A DNA stretch of 64,000 nt from Lepraria neglecta (Eukaryota > Ascomycota > Lecanoromycetes > Lecanorales > Stereocaulaceae). The translations under genes were made by a program, and so were the position numbers. The stretch lies in contig CM065647.1 of NCBI GenBank assembly GCA_033220425.1, forward strand, positions 5,456,001 to 5,520,000, written 5' to 3'. Shown piece after piece: positions 54,016 through 64,000 of the stretch (position 1 is the first letter of the stretch; the number at the start of each line of letters is the position of its first letter). The notes beneath the pieces were generated by a model, which saw only the letters and a list, made by a program, of their open reading frames with translations, did not search any database and had not been told where the DNA came from.

Positions 54016-55657
54016 TATAAACTCGGATTGGGCGGGATACTTTCTGCTTAGCATATACTGAAACGTCGGCTAATTTAAATTTCTTTTTGTAGATTACCGA
54101 GATTCTAAGTCCCTAAATTCTAAGCCTATAATCCGCTATTCCAAATATCTAGAACGCAAGGAACAGCTATATCCCGTCCTCTGTTACTATATGCTGCTCA
54201 CCCTGCATTTTCGCATTCTTGCATTATTCGACTACAGCAAAAATGTCTGTTTCTCAGAGATCGATAAACTTCTTTGGCGATGGGTCACATGATACCCAGA
54301 CTCTACTGTCTCAGATCCTACTGTCCCAGAAAGATGGCTCACTTCTGGTTTCATTCCTAAGCCATGTTAGCGCTGCTCTGCAAGAAGAGTACAAAAAAAT
54401 TCCTACAGCCGATCGCGAGGGGATACCGAGTTTTCACAACCTGAATTGTCTTCTAAGACAGCCAGGCGACCAGAGTCGACCTCACCCAGCTCTCCATCCC
54501 ACAGAGGTGGTTTTGGTGCATTAAGCATGTTTTATTGCGTAAGAAAAGCCTTCGCAGAAGACAGAGGATTTGCTAAGTGTCCTACCTAAGGTAGTGCTTA
54601 CGAGGAGCGCCCTCAGGAGCCATATCCTGCTGCAGACCAAAACGTTGTCGTCGGATTATCTTTCGGCGAGATATCTGCCGCTGCCGTCAGTCTCGCAAAA
54701 AGCTTGACAGAGCTGTTGCCACTGGCTGTAGAAGCAGTTCGCGTAACTTTTCGAGCTGGCCTTGTTATTGCTACCACTGAAACTGAGCTGGAGCATCCCA
54801 GTGCATCCAATGAAAGCTGGTCTGTTTCTGTTTCTCGAGATAGCGGGCTAGCAGATGGCAACAATCTGGAGGGTACTTGCAGACAGATGGTAAGAGCTTC
54901 TGGCGGCAAATCCATATATGAATATGCTGAAATTGTGCTAGAATATTCTACAACGCAACCGAGCATGTATCACAGCTCTTAGCCCAAGATAGTGACGATA
55001 GGAGGTCCTCCATCAACTCTGAATACTTTGATCAGCCACCTGGAACGAAATCCCAAGTCTTCATCTCAAAATCGACCACATCGTGTTCAAGTCTACGCAC
55101 CTTATCTTGCGCCACATCTCTACTCCAGAGACAGTGTTGCTGCAGTTTTAAAAGGCCTCCCTTCGTTGAACGACACGTTTCATACAAATGGGTGCACTAG
55201 ACAACCACAGACACTGATTGGCGCTGCCACTGGGGAGTACTACTTTGCGAAAAGCAAACGCGACTTGTTAGAGCAGGTCCTTTACAATGTCCTCGCACAA
55301 CCCATATACTGGGAAAAGGTACTGTAAGGGTGCAATTCAGCAGTGGGCACCTTCAAAAAGTCGAGATCTAAAGCCCGATACGGTTGTTTTGTCGACGAGC
55401 CAGGTGCTTTTGACGCTCGATTCTTCAATCTCTCGCCACGTGAGGCAATGCAAACAGATCCAGGACAACGCCTCGCTCTTTCAACTGCTTACGAGGCACT
55501 TGAGATGTCCGGATGTGTACCAAATCGCACTCCGTCCACCCAACTTGACCGCATTGGCACATTCTACGGTCAGACTTCTGACGAGTACAAGGAGCAGAAC
55601 ATGGCTCAAGATTTTGGTACATATTTCATTCCTGGTGGCATTCGTGCATTTGGCCCG

Positions 55658-55719
55658 GTAAGTGCCCATCCATGTGTACACCCAAGCTCAACTTGTCCCC
55701 ACGCTCATATCCACCATAG
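55658..55719 (+). other. intron in the ketosynthase
   Basis: 62 nt, GTAAGTGCC to ACCATAG, joining IRAFGP to [12 protein letters not shown] and so restoring the run to the active-site Cys. Confidence 0.85.
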
Positions 55720-56321
55720 GGCCGGATCAACTTCCACTTCAAGTTCGGTGGACCAGCATATAGCGTCGATACGGCCTGTTCCTCAAGCATGGTAGCCCTT
55801 AACATGGCCTGCAATTCCATTTGGAGCAACGAGTGCGACATTGCTCTTGCCGGAGGCATGAACATCGTCACCGGTGCAAATAATTATGAGGGTTTGAGCG
55901 CCGGGCACTTTCTTTCTGAGACGGGAGGATGTAAGACGTATGATGACGCCGCCGACGGGTACTGTAGGGGTGAAGCTGTAGGCTCGGTCGTCGTTAAGAG
56001 GTTGGACGCTGCACAGGCAGACAATGATAACATTCTAGCTACTATCTTGTCAACGGCGACCAATTATCCAGCGGAATCCGTGTAAATTACCCATCTTTCT
56101 GGCCCAACGCAGGAGACGCTATACCGGGAAATTCTCAATCAAGCAGGCATCCGCCCATTCGATGTCGACTACATTGAGATGCATAGGACAGGCACTCAAG
56201 CTGGCGACGCGGTCAAGATGAGCGATCAGCCATTGTTCGTTGGCGCTAGCAAAGCCAATCTTGGCCACGGAGAAGCTGCCTCGGGCGTCACTGCCATTAA
56301 AACACTTAAGTTGCCACGTCA

Positions 56322-56633
56322 AAAAAAGATTTCATGTTTTTCCGGGCGAAGGCCCCCATAAGCGACCCCCCTTAAGGCGCCCCTAAATAGCATCCCACAA
56401 CCACCAAATTCTTTCAATTCCACTACCTTCTAGCTCCACCGGTAAAACTGTAGGTCCACAGTATACCCCAAAGACCATAGCACCGTACAGAGGCCGAGGG
56501 ACCGCGTATACACTGATAAATCGTGAGAATAATAGTATTCTAGGCCTAACAAGTGCCTGAGTGGTGGTGGATCTCCGGACGACTTCGGGGCCCGCACTCC
56601 GGGACCTTTCCGGGGTAGTGTGAAATCTTTTTT
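56322..56633. mobile_element. 312-bp MITE-like insertion in the ketosynthase
   Basis: The KS reading stops after KTLKLPRQ and resumes at LPPVGIKHAINHTFPELEKR. The intervening DNA has inverted ends: AAAAAAGATTTCA at 56322-56334 and TGAAATCTTTTTT at 56621-56633, with CCGG-containing subterminal sequence on both sides. It has no coding capacity (a 96-codon minus frame is chance). Target duplication not resolved because of the A run. Its C/G-rich interior (AAGCGACCCCCC, GGCGCCCCT) recalls the element at 42635-43107. Confidence 0.72.
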
Positions 56634-59423
56634 GGGGTTGCCTCCCGTTGGTATAAAACACGCTATAAATCACACCTTTCCCGAGCTAGAAAAGCGCAAA
56701 GTTTTGATCCCTCGGGAAGTCACCGCGTTTCCATCCCCACAACCTCAGCGACGACGCCTGTTGATTAACAATTTCAGCGCTGCAGGTGGGAATACAGCCT
56801 TAGTCTTGGAGGAACCAATTGATTATTCTCGGGGCGCCGTTGATGATCCTCATGTTGTCAATGTCACCGCGAAAATCTCTACTGCTCTACGCAAGAACAC
56901 CCACAATCTGATTGATTACCTCGAAAACAATGATGAAGTCCGTCTCACGGACCTATCCTACACAAGTGCTGCTCGCCGGATACACCATCCATCGCAGACG
57001 TCTGTCGTTGCCTCGACAGTCGGTCAGCTGAAGGAACGCCTTGCTTCGTCTTTGGAGAAAGCAGACTTCAAGGCACCGCCGAAATGTCCAAGCATCGTCT
57101 TTGCCTTTACTGGGCAAGGATCCCTATACTTGTCGCTTGGGAAGGAGCTATATGAGTCGTCAAGCCAATTCCGTGGGGATCTGGTCCGCTTCGATCAGAT
57201 CTCTCAGGGACATGGCTTCCCCTCCTTCCTCTCCGTCATTGACGGAAGCGCTGACGATATTCATGCCTTGTGGCCTGCTCAGACGCCAAGTCGGTCCACA
57301 TATCACATAGATGGGGTTCCATGCGATTTGCAGAGACCATAGACCCCAAGAAGCCATATCGTGTCCATGTGAAGATGCAGCCGTTTGGGAAAGCCATGAT
57401 CGCTGGGGATATGTCCATCTTTCAGGGCGAGACTATGGCTGTGATGATTGGAGATTTGAAGTTTCAACAGGTTCCTCGCCAGCTGCTTGACTCAATGCTG
57501 CCGTCCGCTGCCTCGCCTCAACCCAAAGCCCAGGCTTCTAGGCCAGCATCTCAGCTAAAGCCAGCTCCAAAGAAGCCCACGTCTACACCTACAACACCTG
57601 CACCGCCACGGGAGGATGCATCAAGGAAAGTGTTTGACATCATTGCTGAAGAAATCGGAATGCCCGTTGGCGAGCTATCAGATGATAGCGAGTTCTCTGA
57701 ATTAGGCGTCGACTCACTCTTGTCCTTGACGATCCTCTCCAAGCGAGGCCCTCCAGATGGACATTCCCCAAAGCATGTTCCAAGACTGCCCGACTGTTGG
57801 GCATCTGAGAGCCCACCTCCAAGTATTAGATGGAAGTGACGACGACTCGTCAAAAATAGCTGAGACTCCTCCGTCTTCCGGCGCTGAGACCCCAGAGCCT
57901 GTAGACGATCCCGAGCCTGTTGTTGCAAACGACGCAATCTCCATCGTACGCTCCGCGATCGCTGAGCAAATAGGAATCGAGGTCGAAGAGCTCCCAGCCG
58001 CCAATGACCTCTCTTCATTTGAGGTTGACTCCTTGATGAACCTCACCATCCTCGGAGCCCTACGCGAAAAGACCGGCCTCACGATACACCGAGATGTCAT
58101 CTCAGAAAACATGTCGCTAGGTGACCTCGAGAAAACGCTAAGCCCTTCGTCACCAGCCACAGTCCAGCCAAAAGAGTCCTCAAAACCCCAATCCAAGTCA
58201 AACACCAAACCCAAAGCAGCCCTCTCCTTCTCCAAGGAAATCCAAAACAACATCTAGAAGCATCTTCCTCTTCCCAGACCGCAGCGGCTCCCCAACCTCC
58301 TGCGAAAAACTCCCCGAGGTCTCCCCTTCAGTCTGCATCTACGGCCTTAATAGTCCCTTCCTCCGAGCCACAGAAGAATACACGACAAGCATAACAGAGA
58401 TCGCCGCGATCTAGGTCTCCGAAATCCGCCAACGTCAACCAAAAGGTCCTTATGTCCTAGCAGGCTGGTCAGCAGGCGGCTATTACGCCTATGAAGCGAC
58501 GAAACAGCTCGTCGAAGCAGGCGAGAAAGTCGAGTCACTGATCCTCACTGATTCACCTTGTCGACTCGTCTTCGAGCCCATTCCCATGGACTTGCTAGAC
58601 TACCTTTCCAAAAACGGCCTCATGGGCGCTGACCCAAAGAAAGTAACGCCGGCTTGGCTGGTGGAGCATTTTAGCTCGACGATCAAGGCGGTGGAGAGGT
58701 ACAAACCTACGGCCATTAAGGCTTCGAAAGCGCCGAAGACGTATGTTATCTGGGCTTCTGAGGGTGTTGTTGAAGATTTGGAGAGTTTGGAGAATGAGCT
58801 AGATCTTGGTGTTAAGGTTACGAGGTTTATGTTGCAGAGGAAAGATGCTGAGGGGGCGCAGGGGTGGGAGAGGTTGGTGGGGAAGGAGAGGCTTGAGGTT
58901 GCGTAGACGAAGGGGACGCATTTTACGCTTGTGCAGCCGCCTAATACGAGCGAACCATTGAGAACAACAAGCTTCATCTAACAGCTGACACCTTCTAGTG
59001 CGGTTCTTTGAGCAGGCTGATTGGTGACACCGTCACTAAAGATGCCTCGAAGAGAAATGGAACGTGGCAAAAGGCGTGAACAACATGTAGCTGCTAACAT
59101 AGATTTCCAATAGATCTCAAGTTATGCACATGTCATGAACCGAACTTCGAGTGAACAGTTTGAGCATTTTTCAATTAATGCCTACAATATGGGCAAGAGA
59201 GTCTCACCTCTGACAATTCGTTTCCATTCTTTTCTACCCTTCCACAACAGCACCAAGATAACATCCTACGGTAAATCGATGCCTTGAAGCAAGGACTGGG
59301 GACTCAGAACACACATTTGAGCGTCAATTGAGGAGAAGACTTGCAAGAATGAAAATTTCATTGATAGCAATAGGAAATCTATCAAATTTTTGAGACACGA
59401 CTCAATCTCATCTGTGACCCAGG

Positions 59424-61022
59424 TCACTTCTCACTCCTCACAGGCACATTCTCCCAGGCCTCCGGCCACGCAGGCCCCCTAACAAAATCAAAATGCAAAA
59501 TCCCATCCATCGGCTTTCGCCCATTCGCCGTCGCCGAATCCAACGCCGCATTCGCAGCCGGCAGAAACATGTCCTGCTTCATTCTAAACTCAGGCAAATG
59601 ATCCCATTTCTCTGAGATTTCCCGCCCATGTGCAATACATCTCACCAACTTTGACATGTGTCCATCATCTTCGTGCTTGCAGGCGCGCTCGAAGACTTTG
59701 GTTCAGTCGTTGAGTTGGTCCTTGGGTTTTTGGGACATCAGCCAATCCATCTTTGGGGACGGACATCCCATGCCGGCGTAGAGCATGAGGATCACCCTGC
59801 CTGTGTATTCGAGCAGACGGGCTTTTTGCGCATTGGTGAGAGAGGGCTCGCGCAGGAAAGCGCTATGCCAGACGCTAGCGTTTGTGCCGTCCATGAGGAA
59901 GAAGTCCACGCGGCATTCACGCGGTGGATACTGCGAAGCCGCCGCAGTATGGACCACAGTATTGATGAGTTCGGCCGTAGCTCGCTCAAGGTCATTGGGT
60001 TCGACGCGATATCTCGCAGCCACGCTCCCCAGCTCCACGGAAGCATTGCCGCAGACACCATCTTTGATGATTTCTTTCCTCATAACGAACTTGCGATCTT
60101 TACCCTCACCTTCGAATTGGCGCTAATAGTCGACGCTCGAGCAATTTCGAATGACGGGATCCGCGCGGGCTTCGTCGATAGCTTCGCTGAGGGGGAGGGC
60201 GGGGTAGAGAGCTTGCTTTGCGTCGGCTTCGGCTTTGTGAAGAAATTCGGTGTACCAGTAGTCGTGGTGGACGCAGGCTTGGGCGAAACCTTCGGCGAGG
60301 ATTTTCATTTGTGCGAATTCGAGAGCTAGGCCGACGTGCATTATTGAGTGGACGTAGCCTAGAGCCAATAGTTAGTCGGCCTGAACGAATGGGTGCGGAA
60401 AGTGGGGTGGTGGCTTACCCATCACATGCGAGGCAGAATGTCGTCTGCGATCTCGTCTCCGCCTACGAGATACTTCTGCAGAACGGTCTGATAACCCAGT
60501 GTGCTGATCTCATTCTCGAAGAAATGCACGTAATCTTGGTAGTAGTATTCGTTGCCGAGATGCTTCTTGAAGCTATAGATGCGAGTCATGTCTTTCACGG
60601 TACCTGGCTCTGCAGTCTTGTACGGCTTTCGTTGATAAAGTGTATTTCGGTGATGATGCTCGCGCAACTGCTCCGGCGACGCCCCCAACGACCACAGTGT
60701 GAGATCATGATGGACCTAATCGCCAGTCAATTACAACCTCTCATTACCCAGAAGACGCGTGACTCACGATGTGGTTGTGTAAGTGCGACCCTTTGTCGTG
60801 CTCTGGCAGTAGGAAGATATGGTAGCTAGTGTGATTTTCTTGCAACAGCTTGGAGATGGTCTCAGCGTTATCGCGTGTCAAATTCGGCACATGACCAATC
60901 CCTGGAGTCTCAATTGGGTCGAGGTGGAACTCAGGGAGAAGTCCCAGGTTCTCTGTGATCAGCTTTTCGTTGCTCATAACGTTGTAGCTCCAGCCATTCT
61001 CATTCTCGCCCAGAGAGCCCAT
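59424..61022 (-). pseudogene. questin-oxidase-like (DUF4243/AflY-type) gene with stops
   Basis: Starts at the ATG at 61022. Exon 1 runs to 60768, then a 52-nt intron (GTGAGT to GATTAG, 60767-60716), then VHHDLTLWSLGASPEQLREH, YYYQDYVHFFENEISTLGYQ and KYLVGGDEIADDILPRM. It continues with GYVHSIMHVGLALEFAQMKI and FAQACVHHDYWYTEFL, and ends near VRGPAWPEAWENV. This is the order of the DUF4243 family (GedK-type questin oxidases, AflY), which open anthraquinone-type rings by Baeyer-Villiger-like oxidation. Lesions: a TGA right after DDILPRM (60424-60422, with a one-base shift at the following intron), an in-frame TAG after SSVDY (about 60125), and a TGA after DQLND (about 59703) where relatives have Trp. 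It is divergent from, and about 650 bp from, the FAD monooxygenase; upstream space 61023-61668 may be a shared promoter. Confidence 0.82.
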
Positions 61023-61668
61023 ATTGATTTTGGGATACGTGAGATATTAACTCAGTGCAGTGAGATCCGCAAAAGGGTGTGTATGTTCTGTGTTTATGTG
61101 TTTTAAATTTCGCGATTCTCTTGACGACGAACACTAGTGTTTACTCCAAAGTTTTGTAAATAGACTCAGTAACAGAGAGACGTCAATGACAAGCAAGCGG
61201 CCTTCATTCTTGCGGCAATCGCTGGGCTATTACCGGCATGTTCGCCTTTTTTGGACGTTCACATCTCTGTATAATTTCCGCAGAAGTAGCTCTTTGTTTC
61301 CCATGGTGATACAAATAACGGGCGATCATCCTGCTTCAAGATAAGAAATGCTCAATTTAATCTCTGCATCATCTGGCGATCAAGATGTGGAGGCAAAAAT
61401 AGGCGACTTGACGGCTTTCATGGGCGATTTTTCAGCCCTATCAAGCAAAATGGCCCAAACAACACACTAAACTTATGCAAGGGCTTTAGTAGAATTTTCC
61501 AAGTCACCGGAAGTCGCAGGCCAATAGCGATTACTGGAGGAAAGAAGGTCGGGTTGAGTTCTTGTCCAGCCTTTTGCTGGTACAATTGCAAGAAGAGATT
61601 GTACCTTGAGCAACCAAAGCAGTATCACAGCCACCAAAGAATTCGAAAAGCCAAGCGCATATATCGAG
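61023..61668. promoter_or_regulatory. divergent promoter region
   Basis: Lies between the starts of the DUF4243 gene (minus) and the FAD monooxygenase gene (plus), so both would be driven from here. I found no clear TCG-N5-CGA palindrome for the AflR-type regulator. No repeats seen. Confidence 0.4.
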
Positions 61669-63182
61669 ATGCCACTCAAAGTCATCGTTGTCGGAGCCGG
61701 TATAGCTGGTCTCTGTGCAGCGGTAGCCTTACGCCAGGCAGGGCACTTTGTAGAGGTTAATGTAGTATGTCCATGCATTTCAAACTTGTTTGGCTCAAAT
61801 CGTTTGCTTAGATATATGAGAAATCAAAACTCGCAGCGGAAATTGGCGCCGCTTTATCCGTCTCACCTAATGGAGTGCGTGTACCCAGGAGCCTTGGGTT
61901 TCCATTCGAAAAGGCAAGGGCACGGCAGATGATGGTATGGGAATCTGTCGAGGGTACGCCGTTGAAGCAGCTCTCGAGTTTGGATTTCCAACATGCAGAG
62001 GAGAAGTATGGCGCTCCGTTTATGGCTGTGCACCGGGTCGATCTGCACAAAGAGCTACTGAGGCTGGCTTTGCAAGACGGGGAAGAAAAAGGGAAGGGAC
62101 TTGAGCCTGTGACGTTGAAGTTAGGAGCACCAGTAGTGAACTTAAGCACCGAGGAAGGGATTGTGGAGCTCGAAGACGGCTCAAAGCATGAAGCGGACTT
62201 GATTGTTGCGGCCGATGGGCTGCACTCCGTTGTAAGGAGTATAGCACTGAAGCAACAAGCAAAGCCATCATCATCAGGGCTGAGTGCATTTCGGTTTTGG
62301 TCTCCGCGGATAGACTAAAGGAAGATCCATCCCTGTCGAGGTTGCTTGAATGGAAGGCTCCTGGTTCAACGATCCTAGCAGATATGTCAGACACAGCGAA
62401 TGAGCGCCACGCTGTGTGGTACGACTGTTAAGGGTAGGCGTTGTCGTCCATTAAATTACTTTTCTGTGCTAATTCCAGACAGTGGCGAAGTACAGAATTT
62501 CGTAGGCATCCATCCCACATGCAGTGGAGTCGACGGAGTGCAATCTCGTATTACTGCAGAGGTCAATGAGTCGATGCTTCAGGAATTCAGTCATTTTCAT
62601 CCCGAAATACTCAAAATATTTCGGTTTGCAGTCTTCGATACAGTTTGAAACTGCTTTGGACTGATAATAATCACAGATTGTCGGAAGAGGTCAAATGCTG
62701 GCCGCTCTTCATCCATGATCCAATCCCAAATTGGGAGTATGGCAAGGTATTATTGATAGGCGATGCCGCACACCCTGTAAGCCAATCTCGTTGCAGGACC
62801 TCTGGATTTTACTCACCATTTTCTATGATTAGATGCTACCTTTTGGCGGGCAAGGCTCAAACCAAGCAATAGAAAATGGCGGTGCTTTAGGATACCTTCT
62901 CTAAGGTGTGGAGAACGCGGCTGCTATTCTAGTAAGGCTCGCGCTATTCGACAAAGTGAGGAGAAATAGAGCTTTCAGAGTGCAGAGTCAAAAGTAAGGA
63001 TTGGGAGGGAGAAGGAGGCTGAGCAGGAGCTGCAAAGATATGCAGATACTGCAGATTCAAGTACGTTTGCCTCACCATAGCGAATCTCGCATGACTTTGA
63101 GTATGTCAAGTCTAGATGGTTTTTGGCTGATGCGATTCTCAGATTCAACGTCCTTGGACGATACGAGGAGGTAAACAACTAG
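61669..63182 (+). pseudogene. FAD-dependent monooxygenase (salicylate-hydroxylase-like), decayed
   Basis: ATG at 61669: MPLKVIVVGAGIAGLCAAVA, the GxGxxG FAD site. Introns at 61756-61811, 62427-62478, about 62625-62677, and after GDAAHP (62779 onward) each restore reading: IYEKSKLAAEIGAALSVSPN, SGEVQNFVGIHPT, LSEEVKCWPLFIHDPIPNWE, then VLLIGDAAHP and MLPFGGQGSNQAIENGGALG. These are the family's FAD-binding motifs in order. A one-base loss near 62293 shifts the frame after SGLSAFRF, and a TAA follows GALGYLL (about 62900). It ends YEEVNN at 63182. The enzyme class hydroxylates aromatic rings with NAD(P)H and O2, as tailoring of an aromatic polyketide. As it stands it is broken; sequencing error at the single-base shift cannot be excluded. 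Confidence 0.82.
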
Positions 63183-63504
63183 CTGATATTTTGAAGACCC
63201 TGGAAGGCAGTAAAAAACGCGCTAAGGCCTAATGTGGTTAGAACTAGAGCCGCACAAATACGCTTTCAAAGCTCTTTTGTTTCGCCCATCTACACAATCC
63301 CTCACACTCACATCAGCTACCGCCATGTCGCGGCGCCTGACCGTTTATATATGAAGTTCTCCTCTTGGGGGTCTTCTGAGTGTTCCCGACTCAAGTGACG
63401 CGCTTGGCATCGTGCCCAGCGCCCCGCAGGAGAACATATCGAGCTCAGCTTACTTAGTGCAGCACCACAGCTAAAACGTCTCAACGCACTTAAAAGCTAC
63501 CGCT
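63183..63504. other. intergenic, probable promoter of the edge gene
   Basis: No coding signal; pyrimidine-rich stretches precede the ATG at 63505, as usual for fungal housekeeping promoters. Confidence 0.45.
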
Positions 63505-64000
63505 ATGTCTTCCTATCGACCGAACTATCGCGATCATCCACGCTCATACCGTGAACCCCCTCCACCGCCTCCACCTTCAAATCTTATGCCTCTTCTCCCA
63601 CACAGTCCTCTCCCACCATACGATTCGTATCAGCCCCGCGGTCCACCTGACCGCCAGCCTGGCCACTATGATTCATGGAAGCCTGTAAATGGGTCAGATC
63701 GCCACAGCGAATTCACATTTCGAAACGATGCTCACGCCCCTCAGTACCCACGAGAGCAGGATCACTTGAGACCAACGAGATCCGCGGAGTATGCTAGGCA
63801 GGAGAACAACCGACCGAGACAAGGCAAGAATCGCAGGGATGATATGAACTTCAATCCTGCCAGACGTGGACAATATCACCAGTACGGCAAGTACAATCGG
63901 CCTGCTCCGTCCGACCGTCCGTTACTTAGACATCGTGATGACGAAGGAGACTCGTCCGAACAAATGCTTGGCATGATAAACGGCCAAGCTAGCGTCAGCA
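63505..64000 (+). CDS. Arg/Pro-rich conserved protein, 5' part (runs off the window)
   Basis: ATG at 63505 followed by 165 open codons to the window edge. It reads MSSYRPNYRDHPRSYREPPP, a Pro-rich section, then HSEFTFRNDAHAPQYPREQD, Arg-rich NNRPRQGKNRRDDMNFN, and PSDRPLLRHRDDEGDSSEQM. The pattern FTFRN..APQ(F/Y)PR...DRPLL is found in an uncharacterised, probably nuclear or RNA-related, disordered protein conserved in filamentous ascomycetes. No stops or RIP signs; it marks the return to ordinary gene space. Confidence 0.75.
   Translation, partial: MSSYRPNYRDHPRSYREPPPPPPPSNLMPLLPHSPLPPYDSYQPRGPPDRQPGHYDSWKPVNGSDRHSEFTFRNDAHAPQYPREQDHLRPTRSAEYARQENNRPRQGKNRRDDMNFNPARRGQYHQYGKYNRPAPSDRPLLRHRDDEGDSSEQMLGMINGQASVS

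Larger units (their letters stand above)
54243..58981 (+). pseudogene. non-reducing polyketide synthase (SAT-KS-partial AT/PT-ACP-ACP-TE), decayed
   Basis: From the ATG at 54243 (MSVSQRSINFFGDGSHDTQT) come: a starter-unit acyltransferase region (VVGLSFGEISAAAVSLAKSL, 54645-54705); ketosynthase (55340-56840) with active-site DTACSSS at about 55765, EMHRTGT in place of EMHGTGT, and KANLGHGEAASG; the start of the malonyl-transferase domain (VFAFTGQGS, 57098); a jump near 57285 into the end of the product-template domain (KKPYRVHVKMQPFGKAMIAG); two acyl carrier proteins (GVDSLLSLT, about 57705; EVDSLMNLT, about 58022); and a thioesterase (GWSAGGYYAYEA, about 58465). A 62-nt KS intron (55658-55719) is intact. 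Stops interrupt SAT, KS (near 56083) and TE (near 58411), a frame change follows ACP1, and a 312-bp insert splits the KS. It would have made an aromatic polyketide; now non-functional. Confidence 0.9.

Noticed and set aside
61023-61668. AflR-type binding palindromes (TCG-N5-CGA) in the divergent promoter
   Set aside because: None found by eye here or upstream of the regulator; a motif scan would be needed.

Overview
The window is from a filamentous ascomycete (Pezizomycotina). The evidence is short GT-AG introns (about 48-72 nt), a Zn2Cys6/AflR-type regulator, iterative fungal polyketide synthase (PKS) remnants, fungal Tc1/mariner, pogo and Ty3 elements, and repeat DNA rich in TpA and TAG/TAA stops, the pattern left by repeat-induced point mutation (RIP, CpA to TpA). 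The genus cannot be told from the sequence.

Layout. 1-8.8 kb: gene-poor, with a short degenerate mariner (2.0-3.0 kb), an AflR-like regulator (3.6-4.9 kb, minus) and local repeats. 8.9-13.1 kb: the 3' half of a highly reducing PKS on the minus strand, full of lesions. 13.5-18.8 kb: a Tc1-like element, an intron-containing tRNA and a pogo element inserted in another repeat. 18.8-19.8 kb: remnant of an AIM9-like phosphotransferase. 20.4-33.8 kb: one 13.4 kb nest in which a DDE_3 mariner-like element was hit by a Ty3 element, itself hit by two short LTR elements and another repeat. 33.8-36.9 kb: more RIP-type DNA and a small second copy of the same DDE_3 element. 37-38.8 kb: an intact-looking two-exon gene of unknown function. 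40.1-43.1 kb: an old pogo copy carrying a solo LTR, and a small TIR element. 43.1-45.8 kb: an intact 868-aa protein with a STAND-like N-terminus, pseudokinase-like region and ZZ finger. 47-54 kb: a secreted protein, a conserved-looking hypothetical gene and GCTCCCT-type minisatellites. 54.2-63.2 kb: decayed non-reducing PKS, questin-oxidase-like (DUF4243) gene and FAD monooxygenase. 63.5 kb to the end: the start of an ordinary Arg/Pro-rich gene.

How it fits together (inference): the AflR-like regulator, reducing PKS, non-reducing PKS, DUF4243 enzyme and FAD monooxygenase look like parts of one former polyketide cluster, split by about 40 kb of transposons and now mostly pseudogenes. Genes with uninterrupted reading frames are the regulator, the 571-aa hypothetical, the STAND/ZZ gene, the secreted protein, the 272-aa hypothetical and the gene at the right edge.
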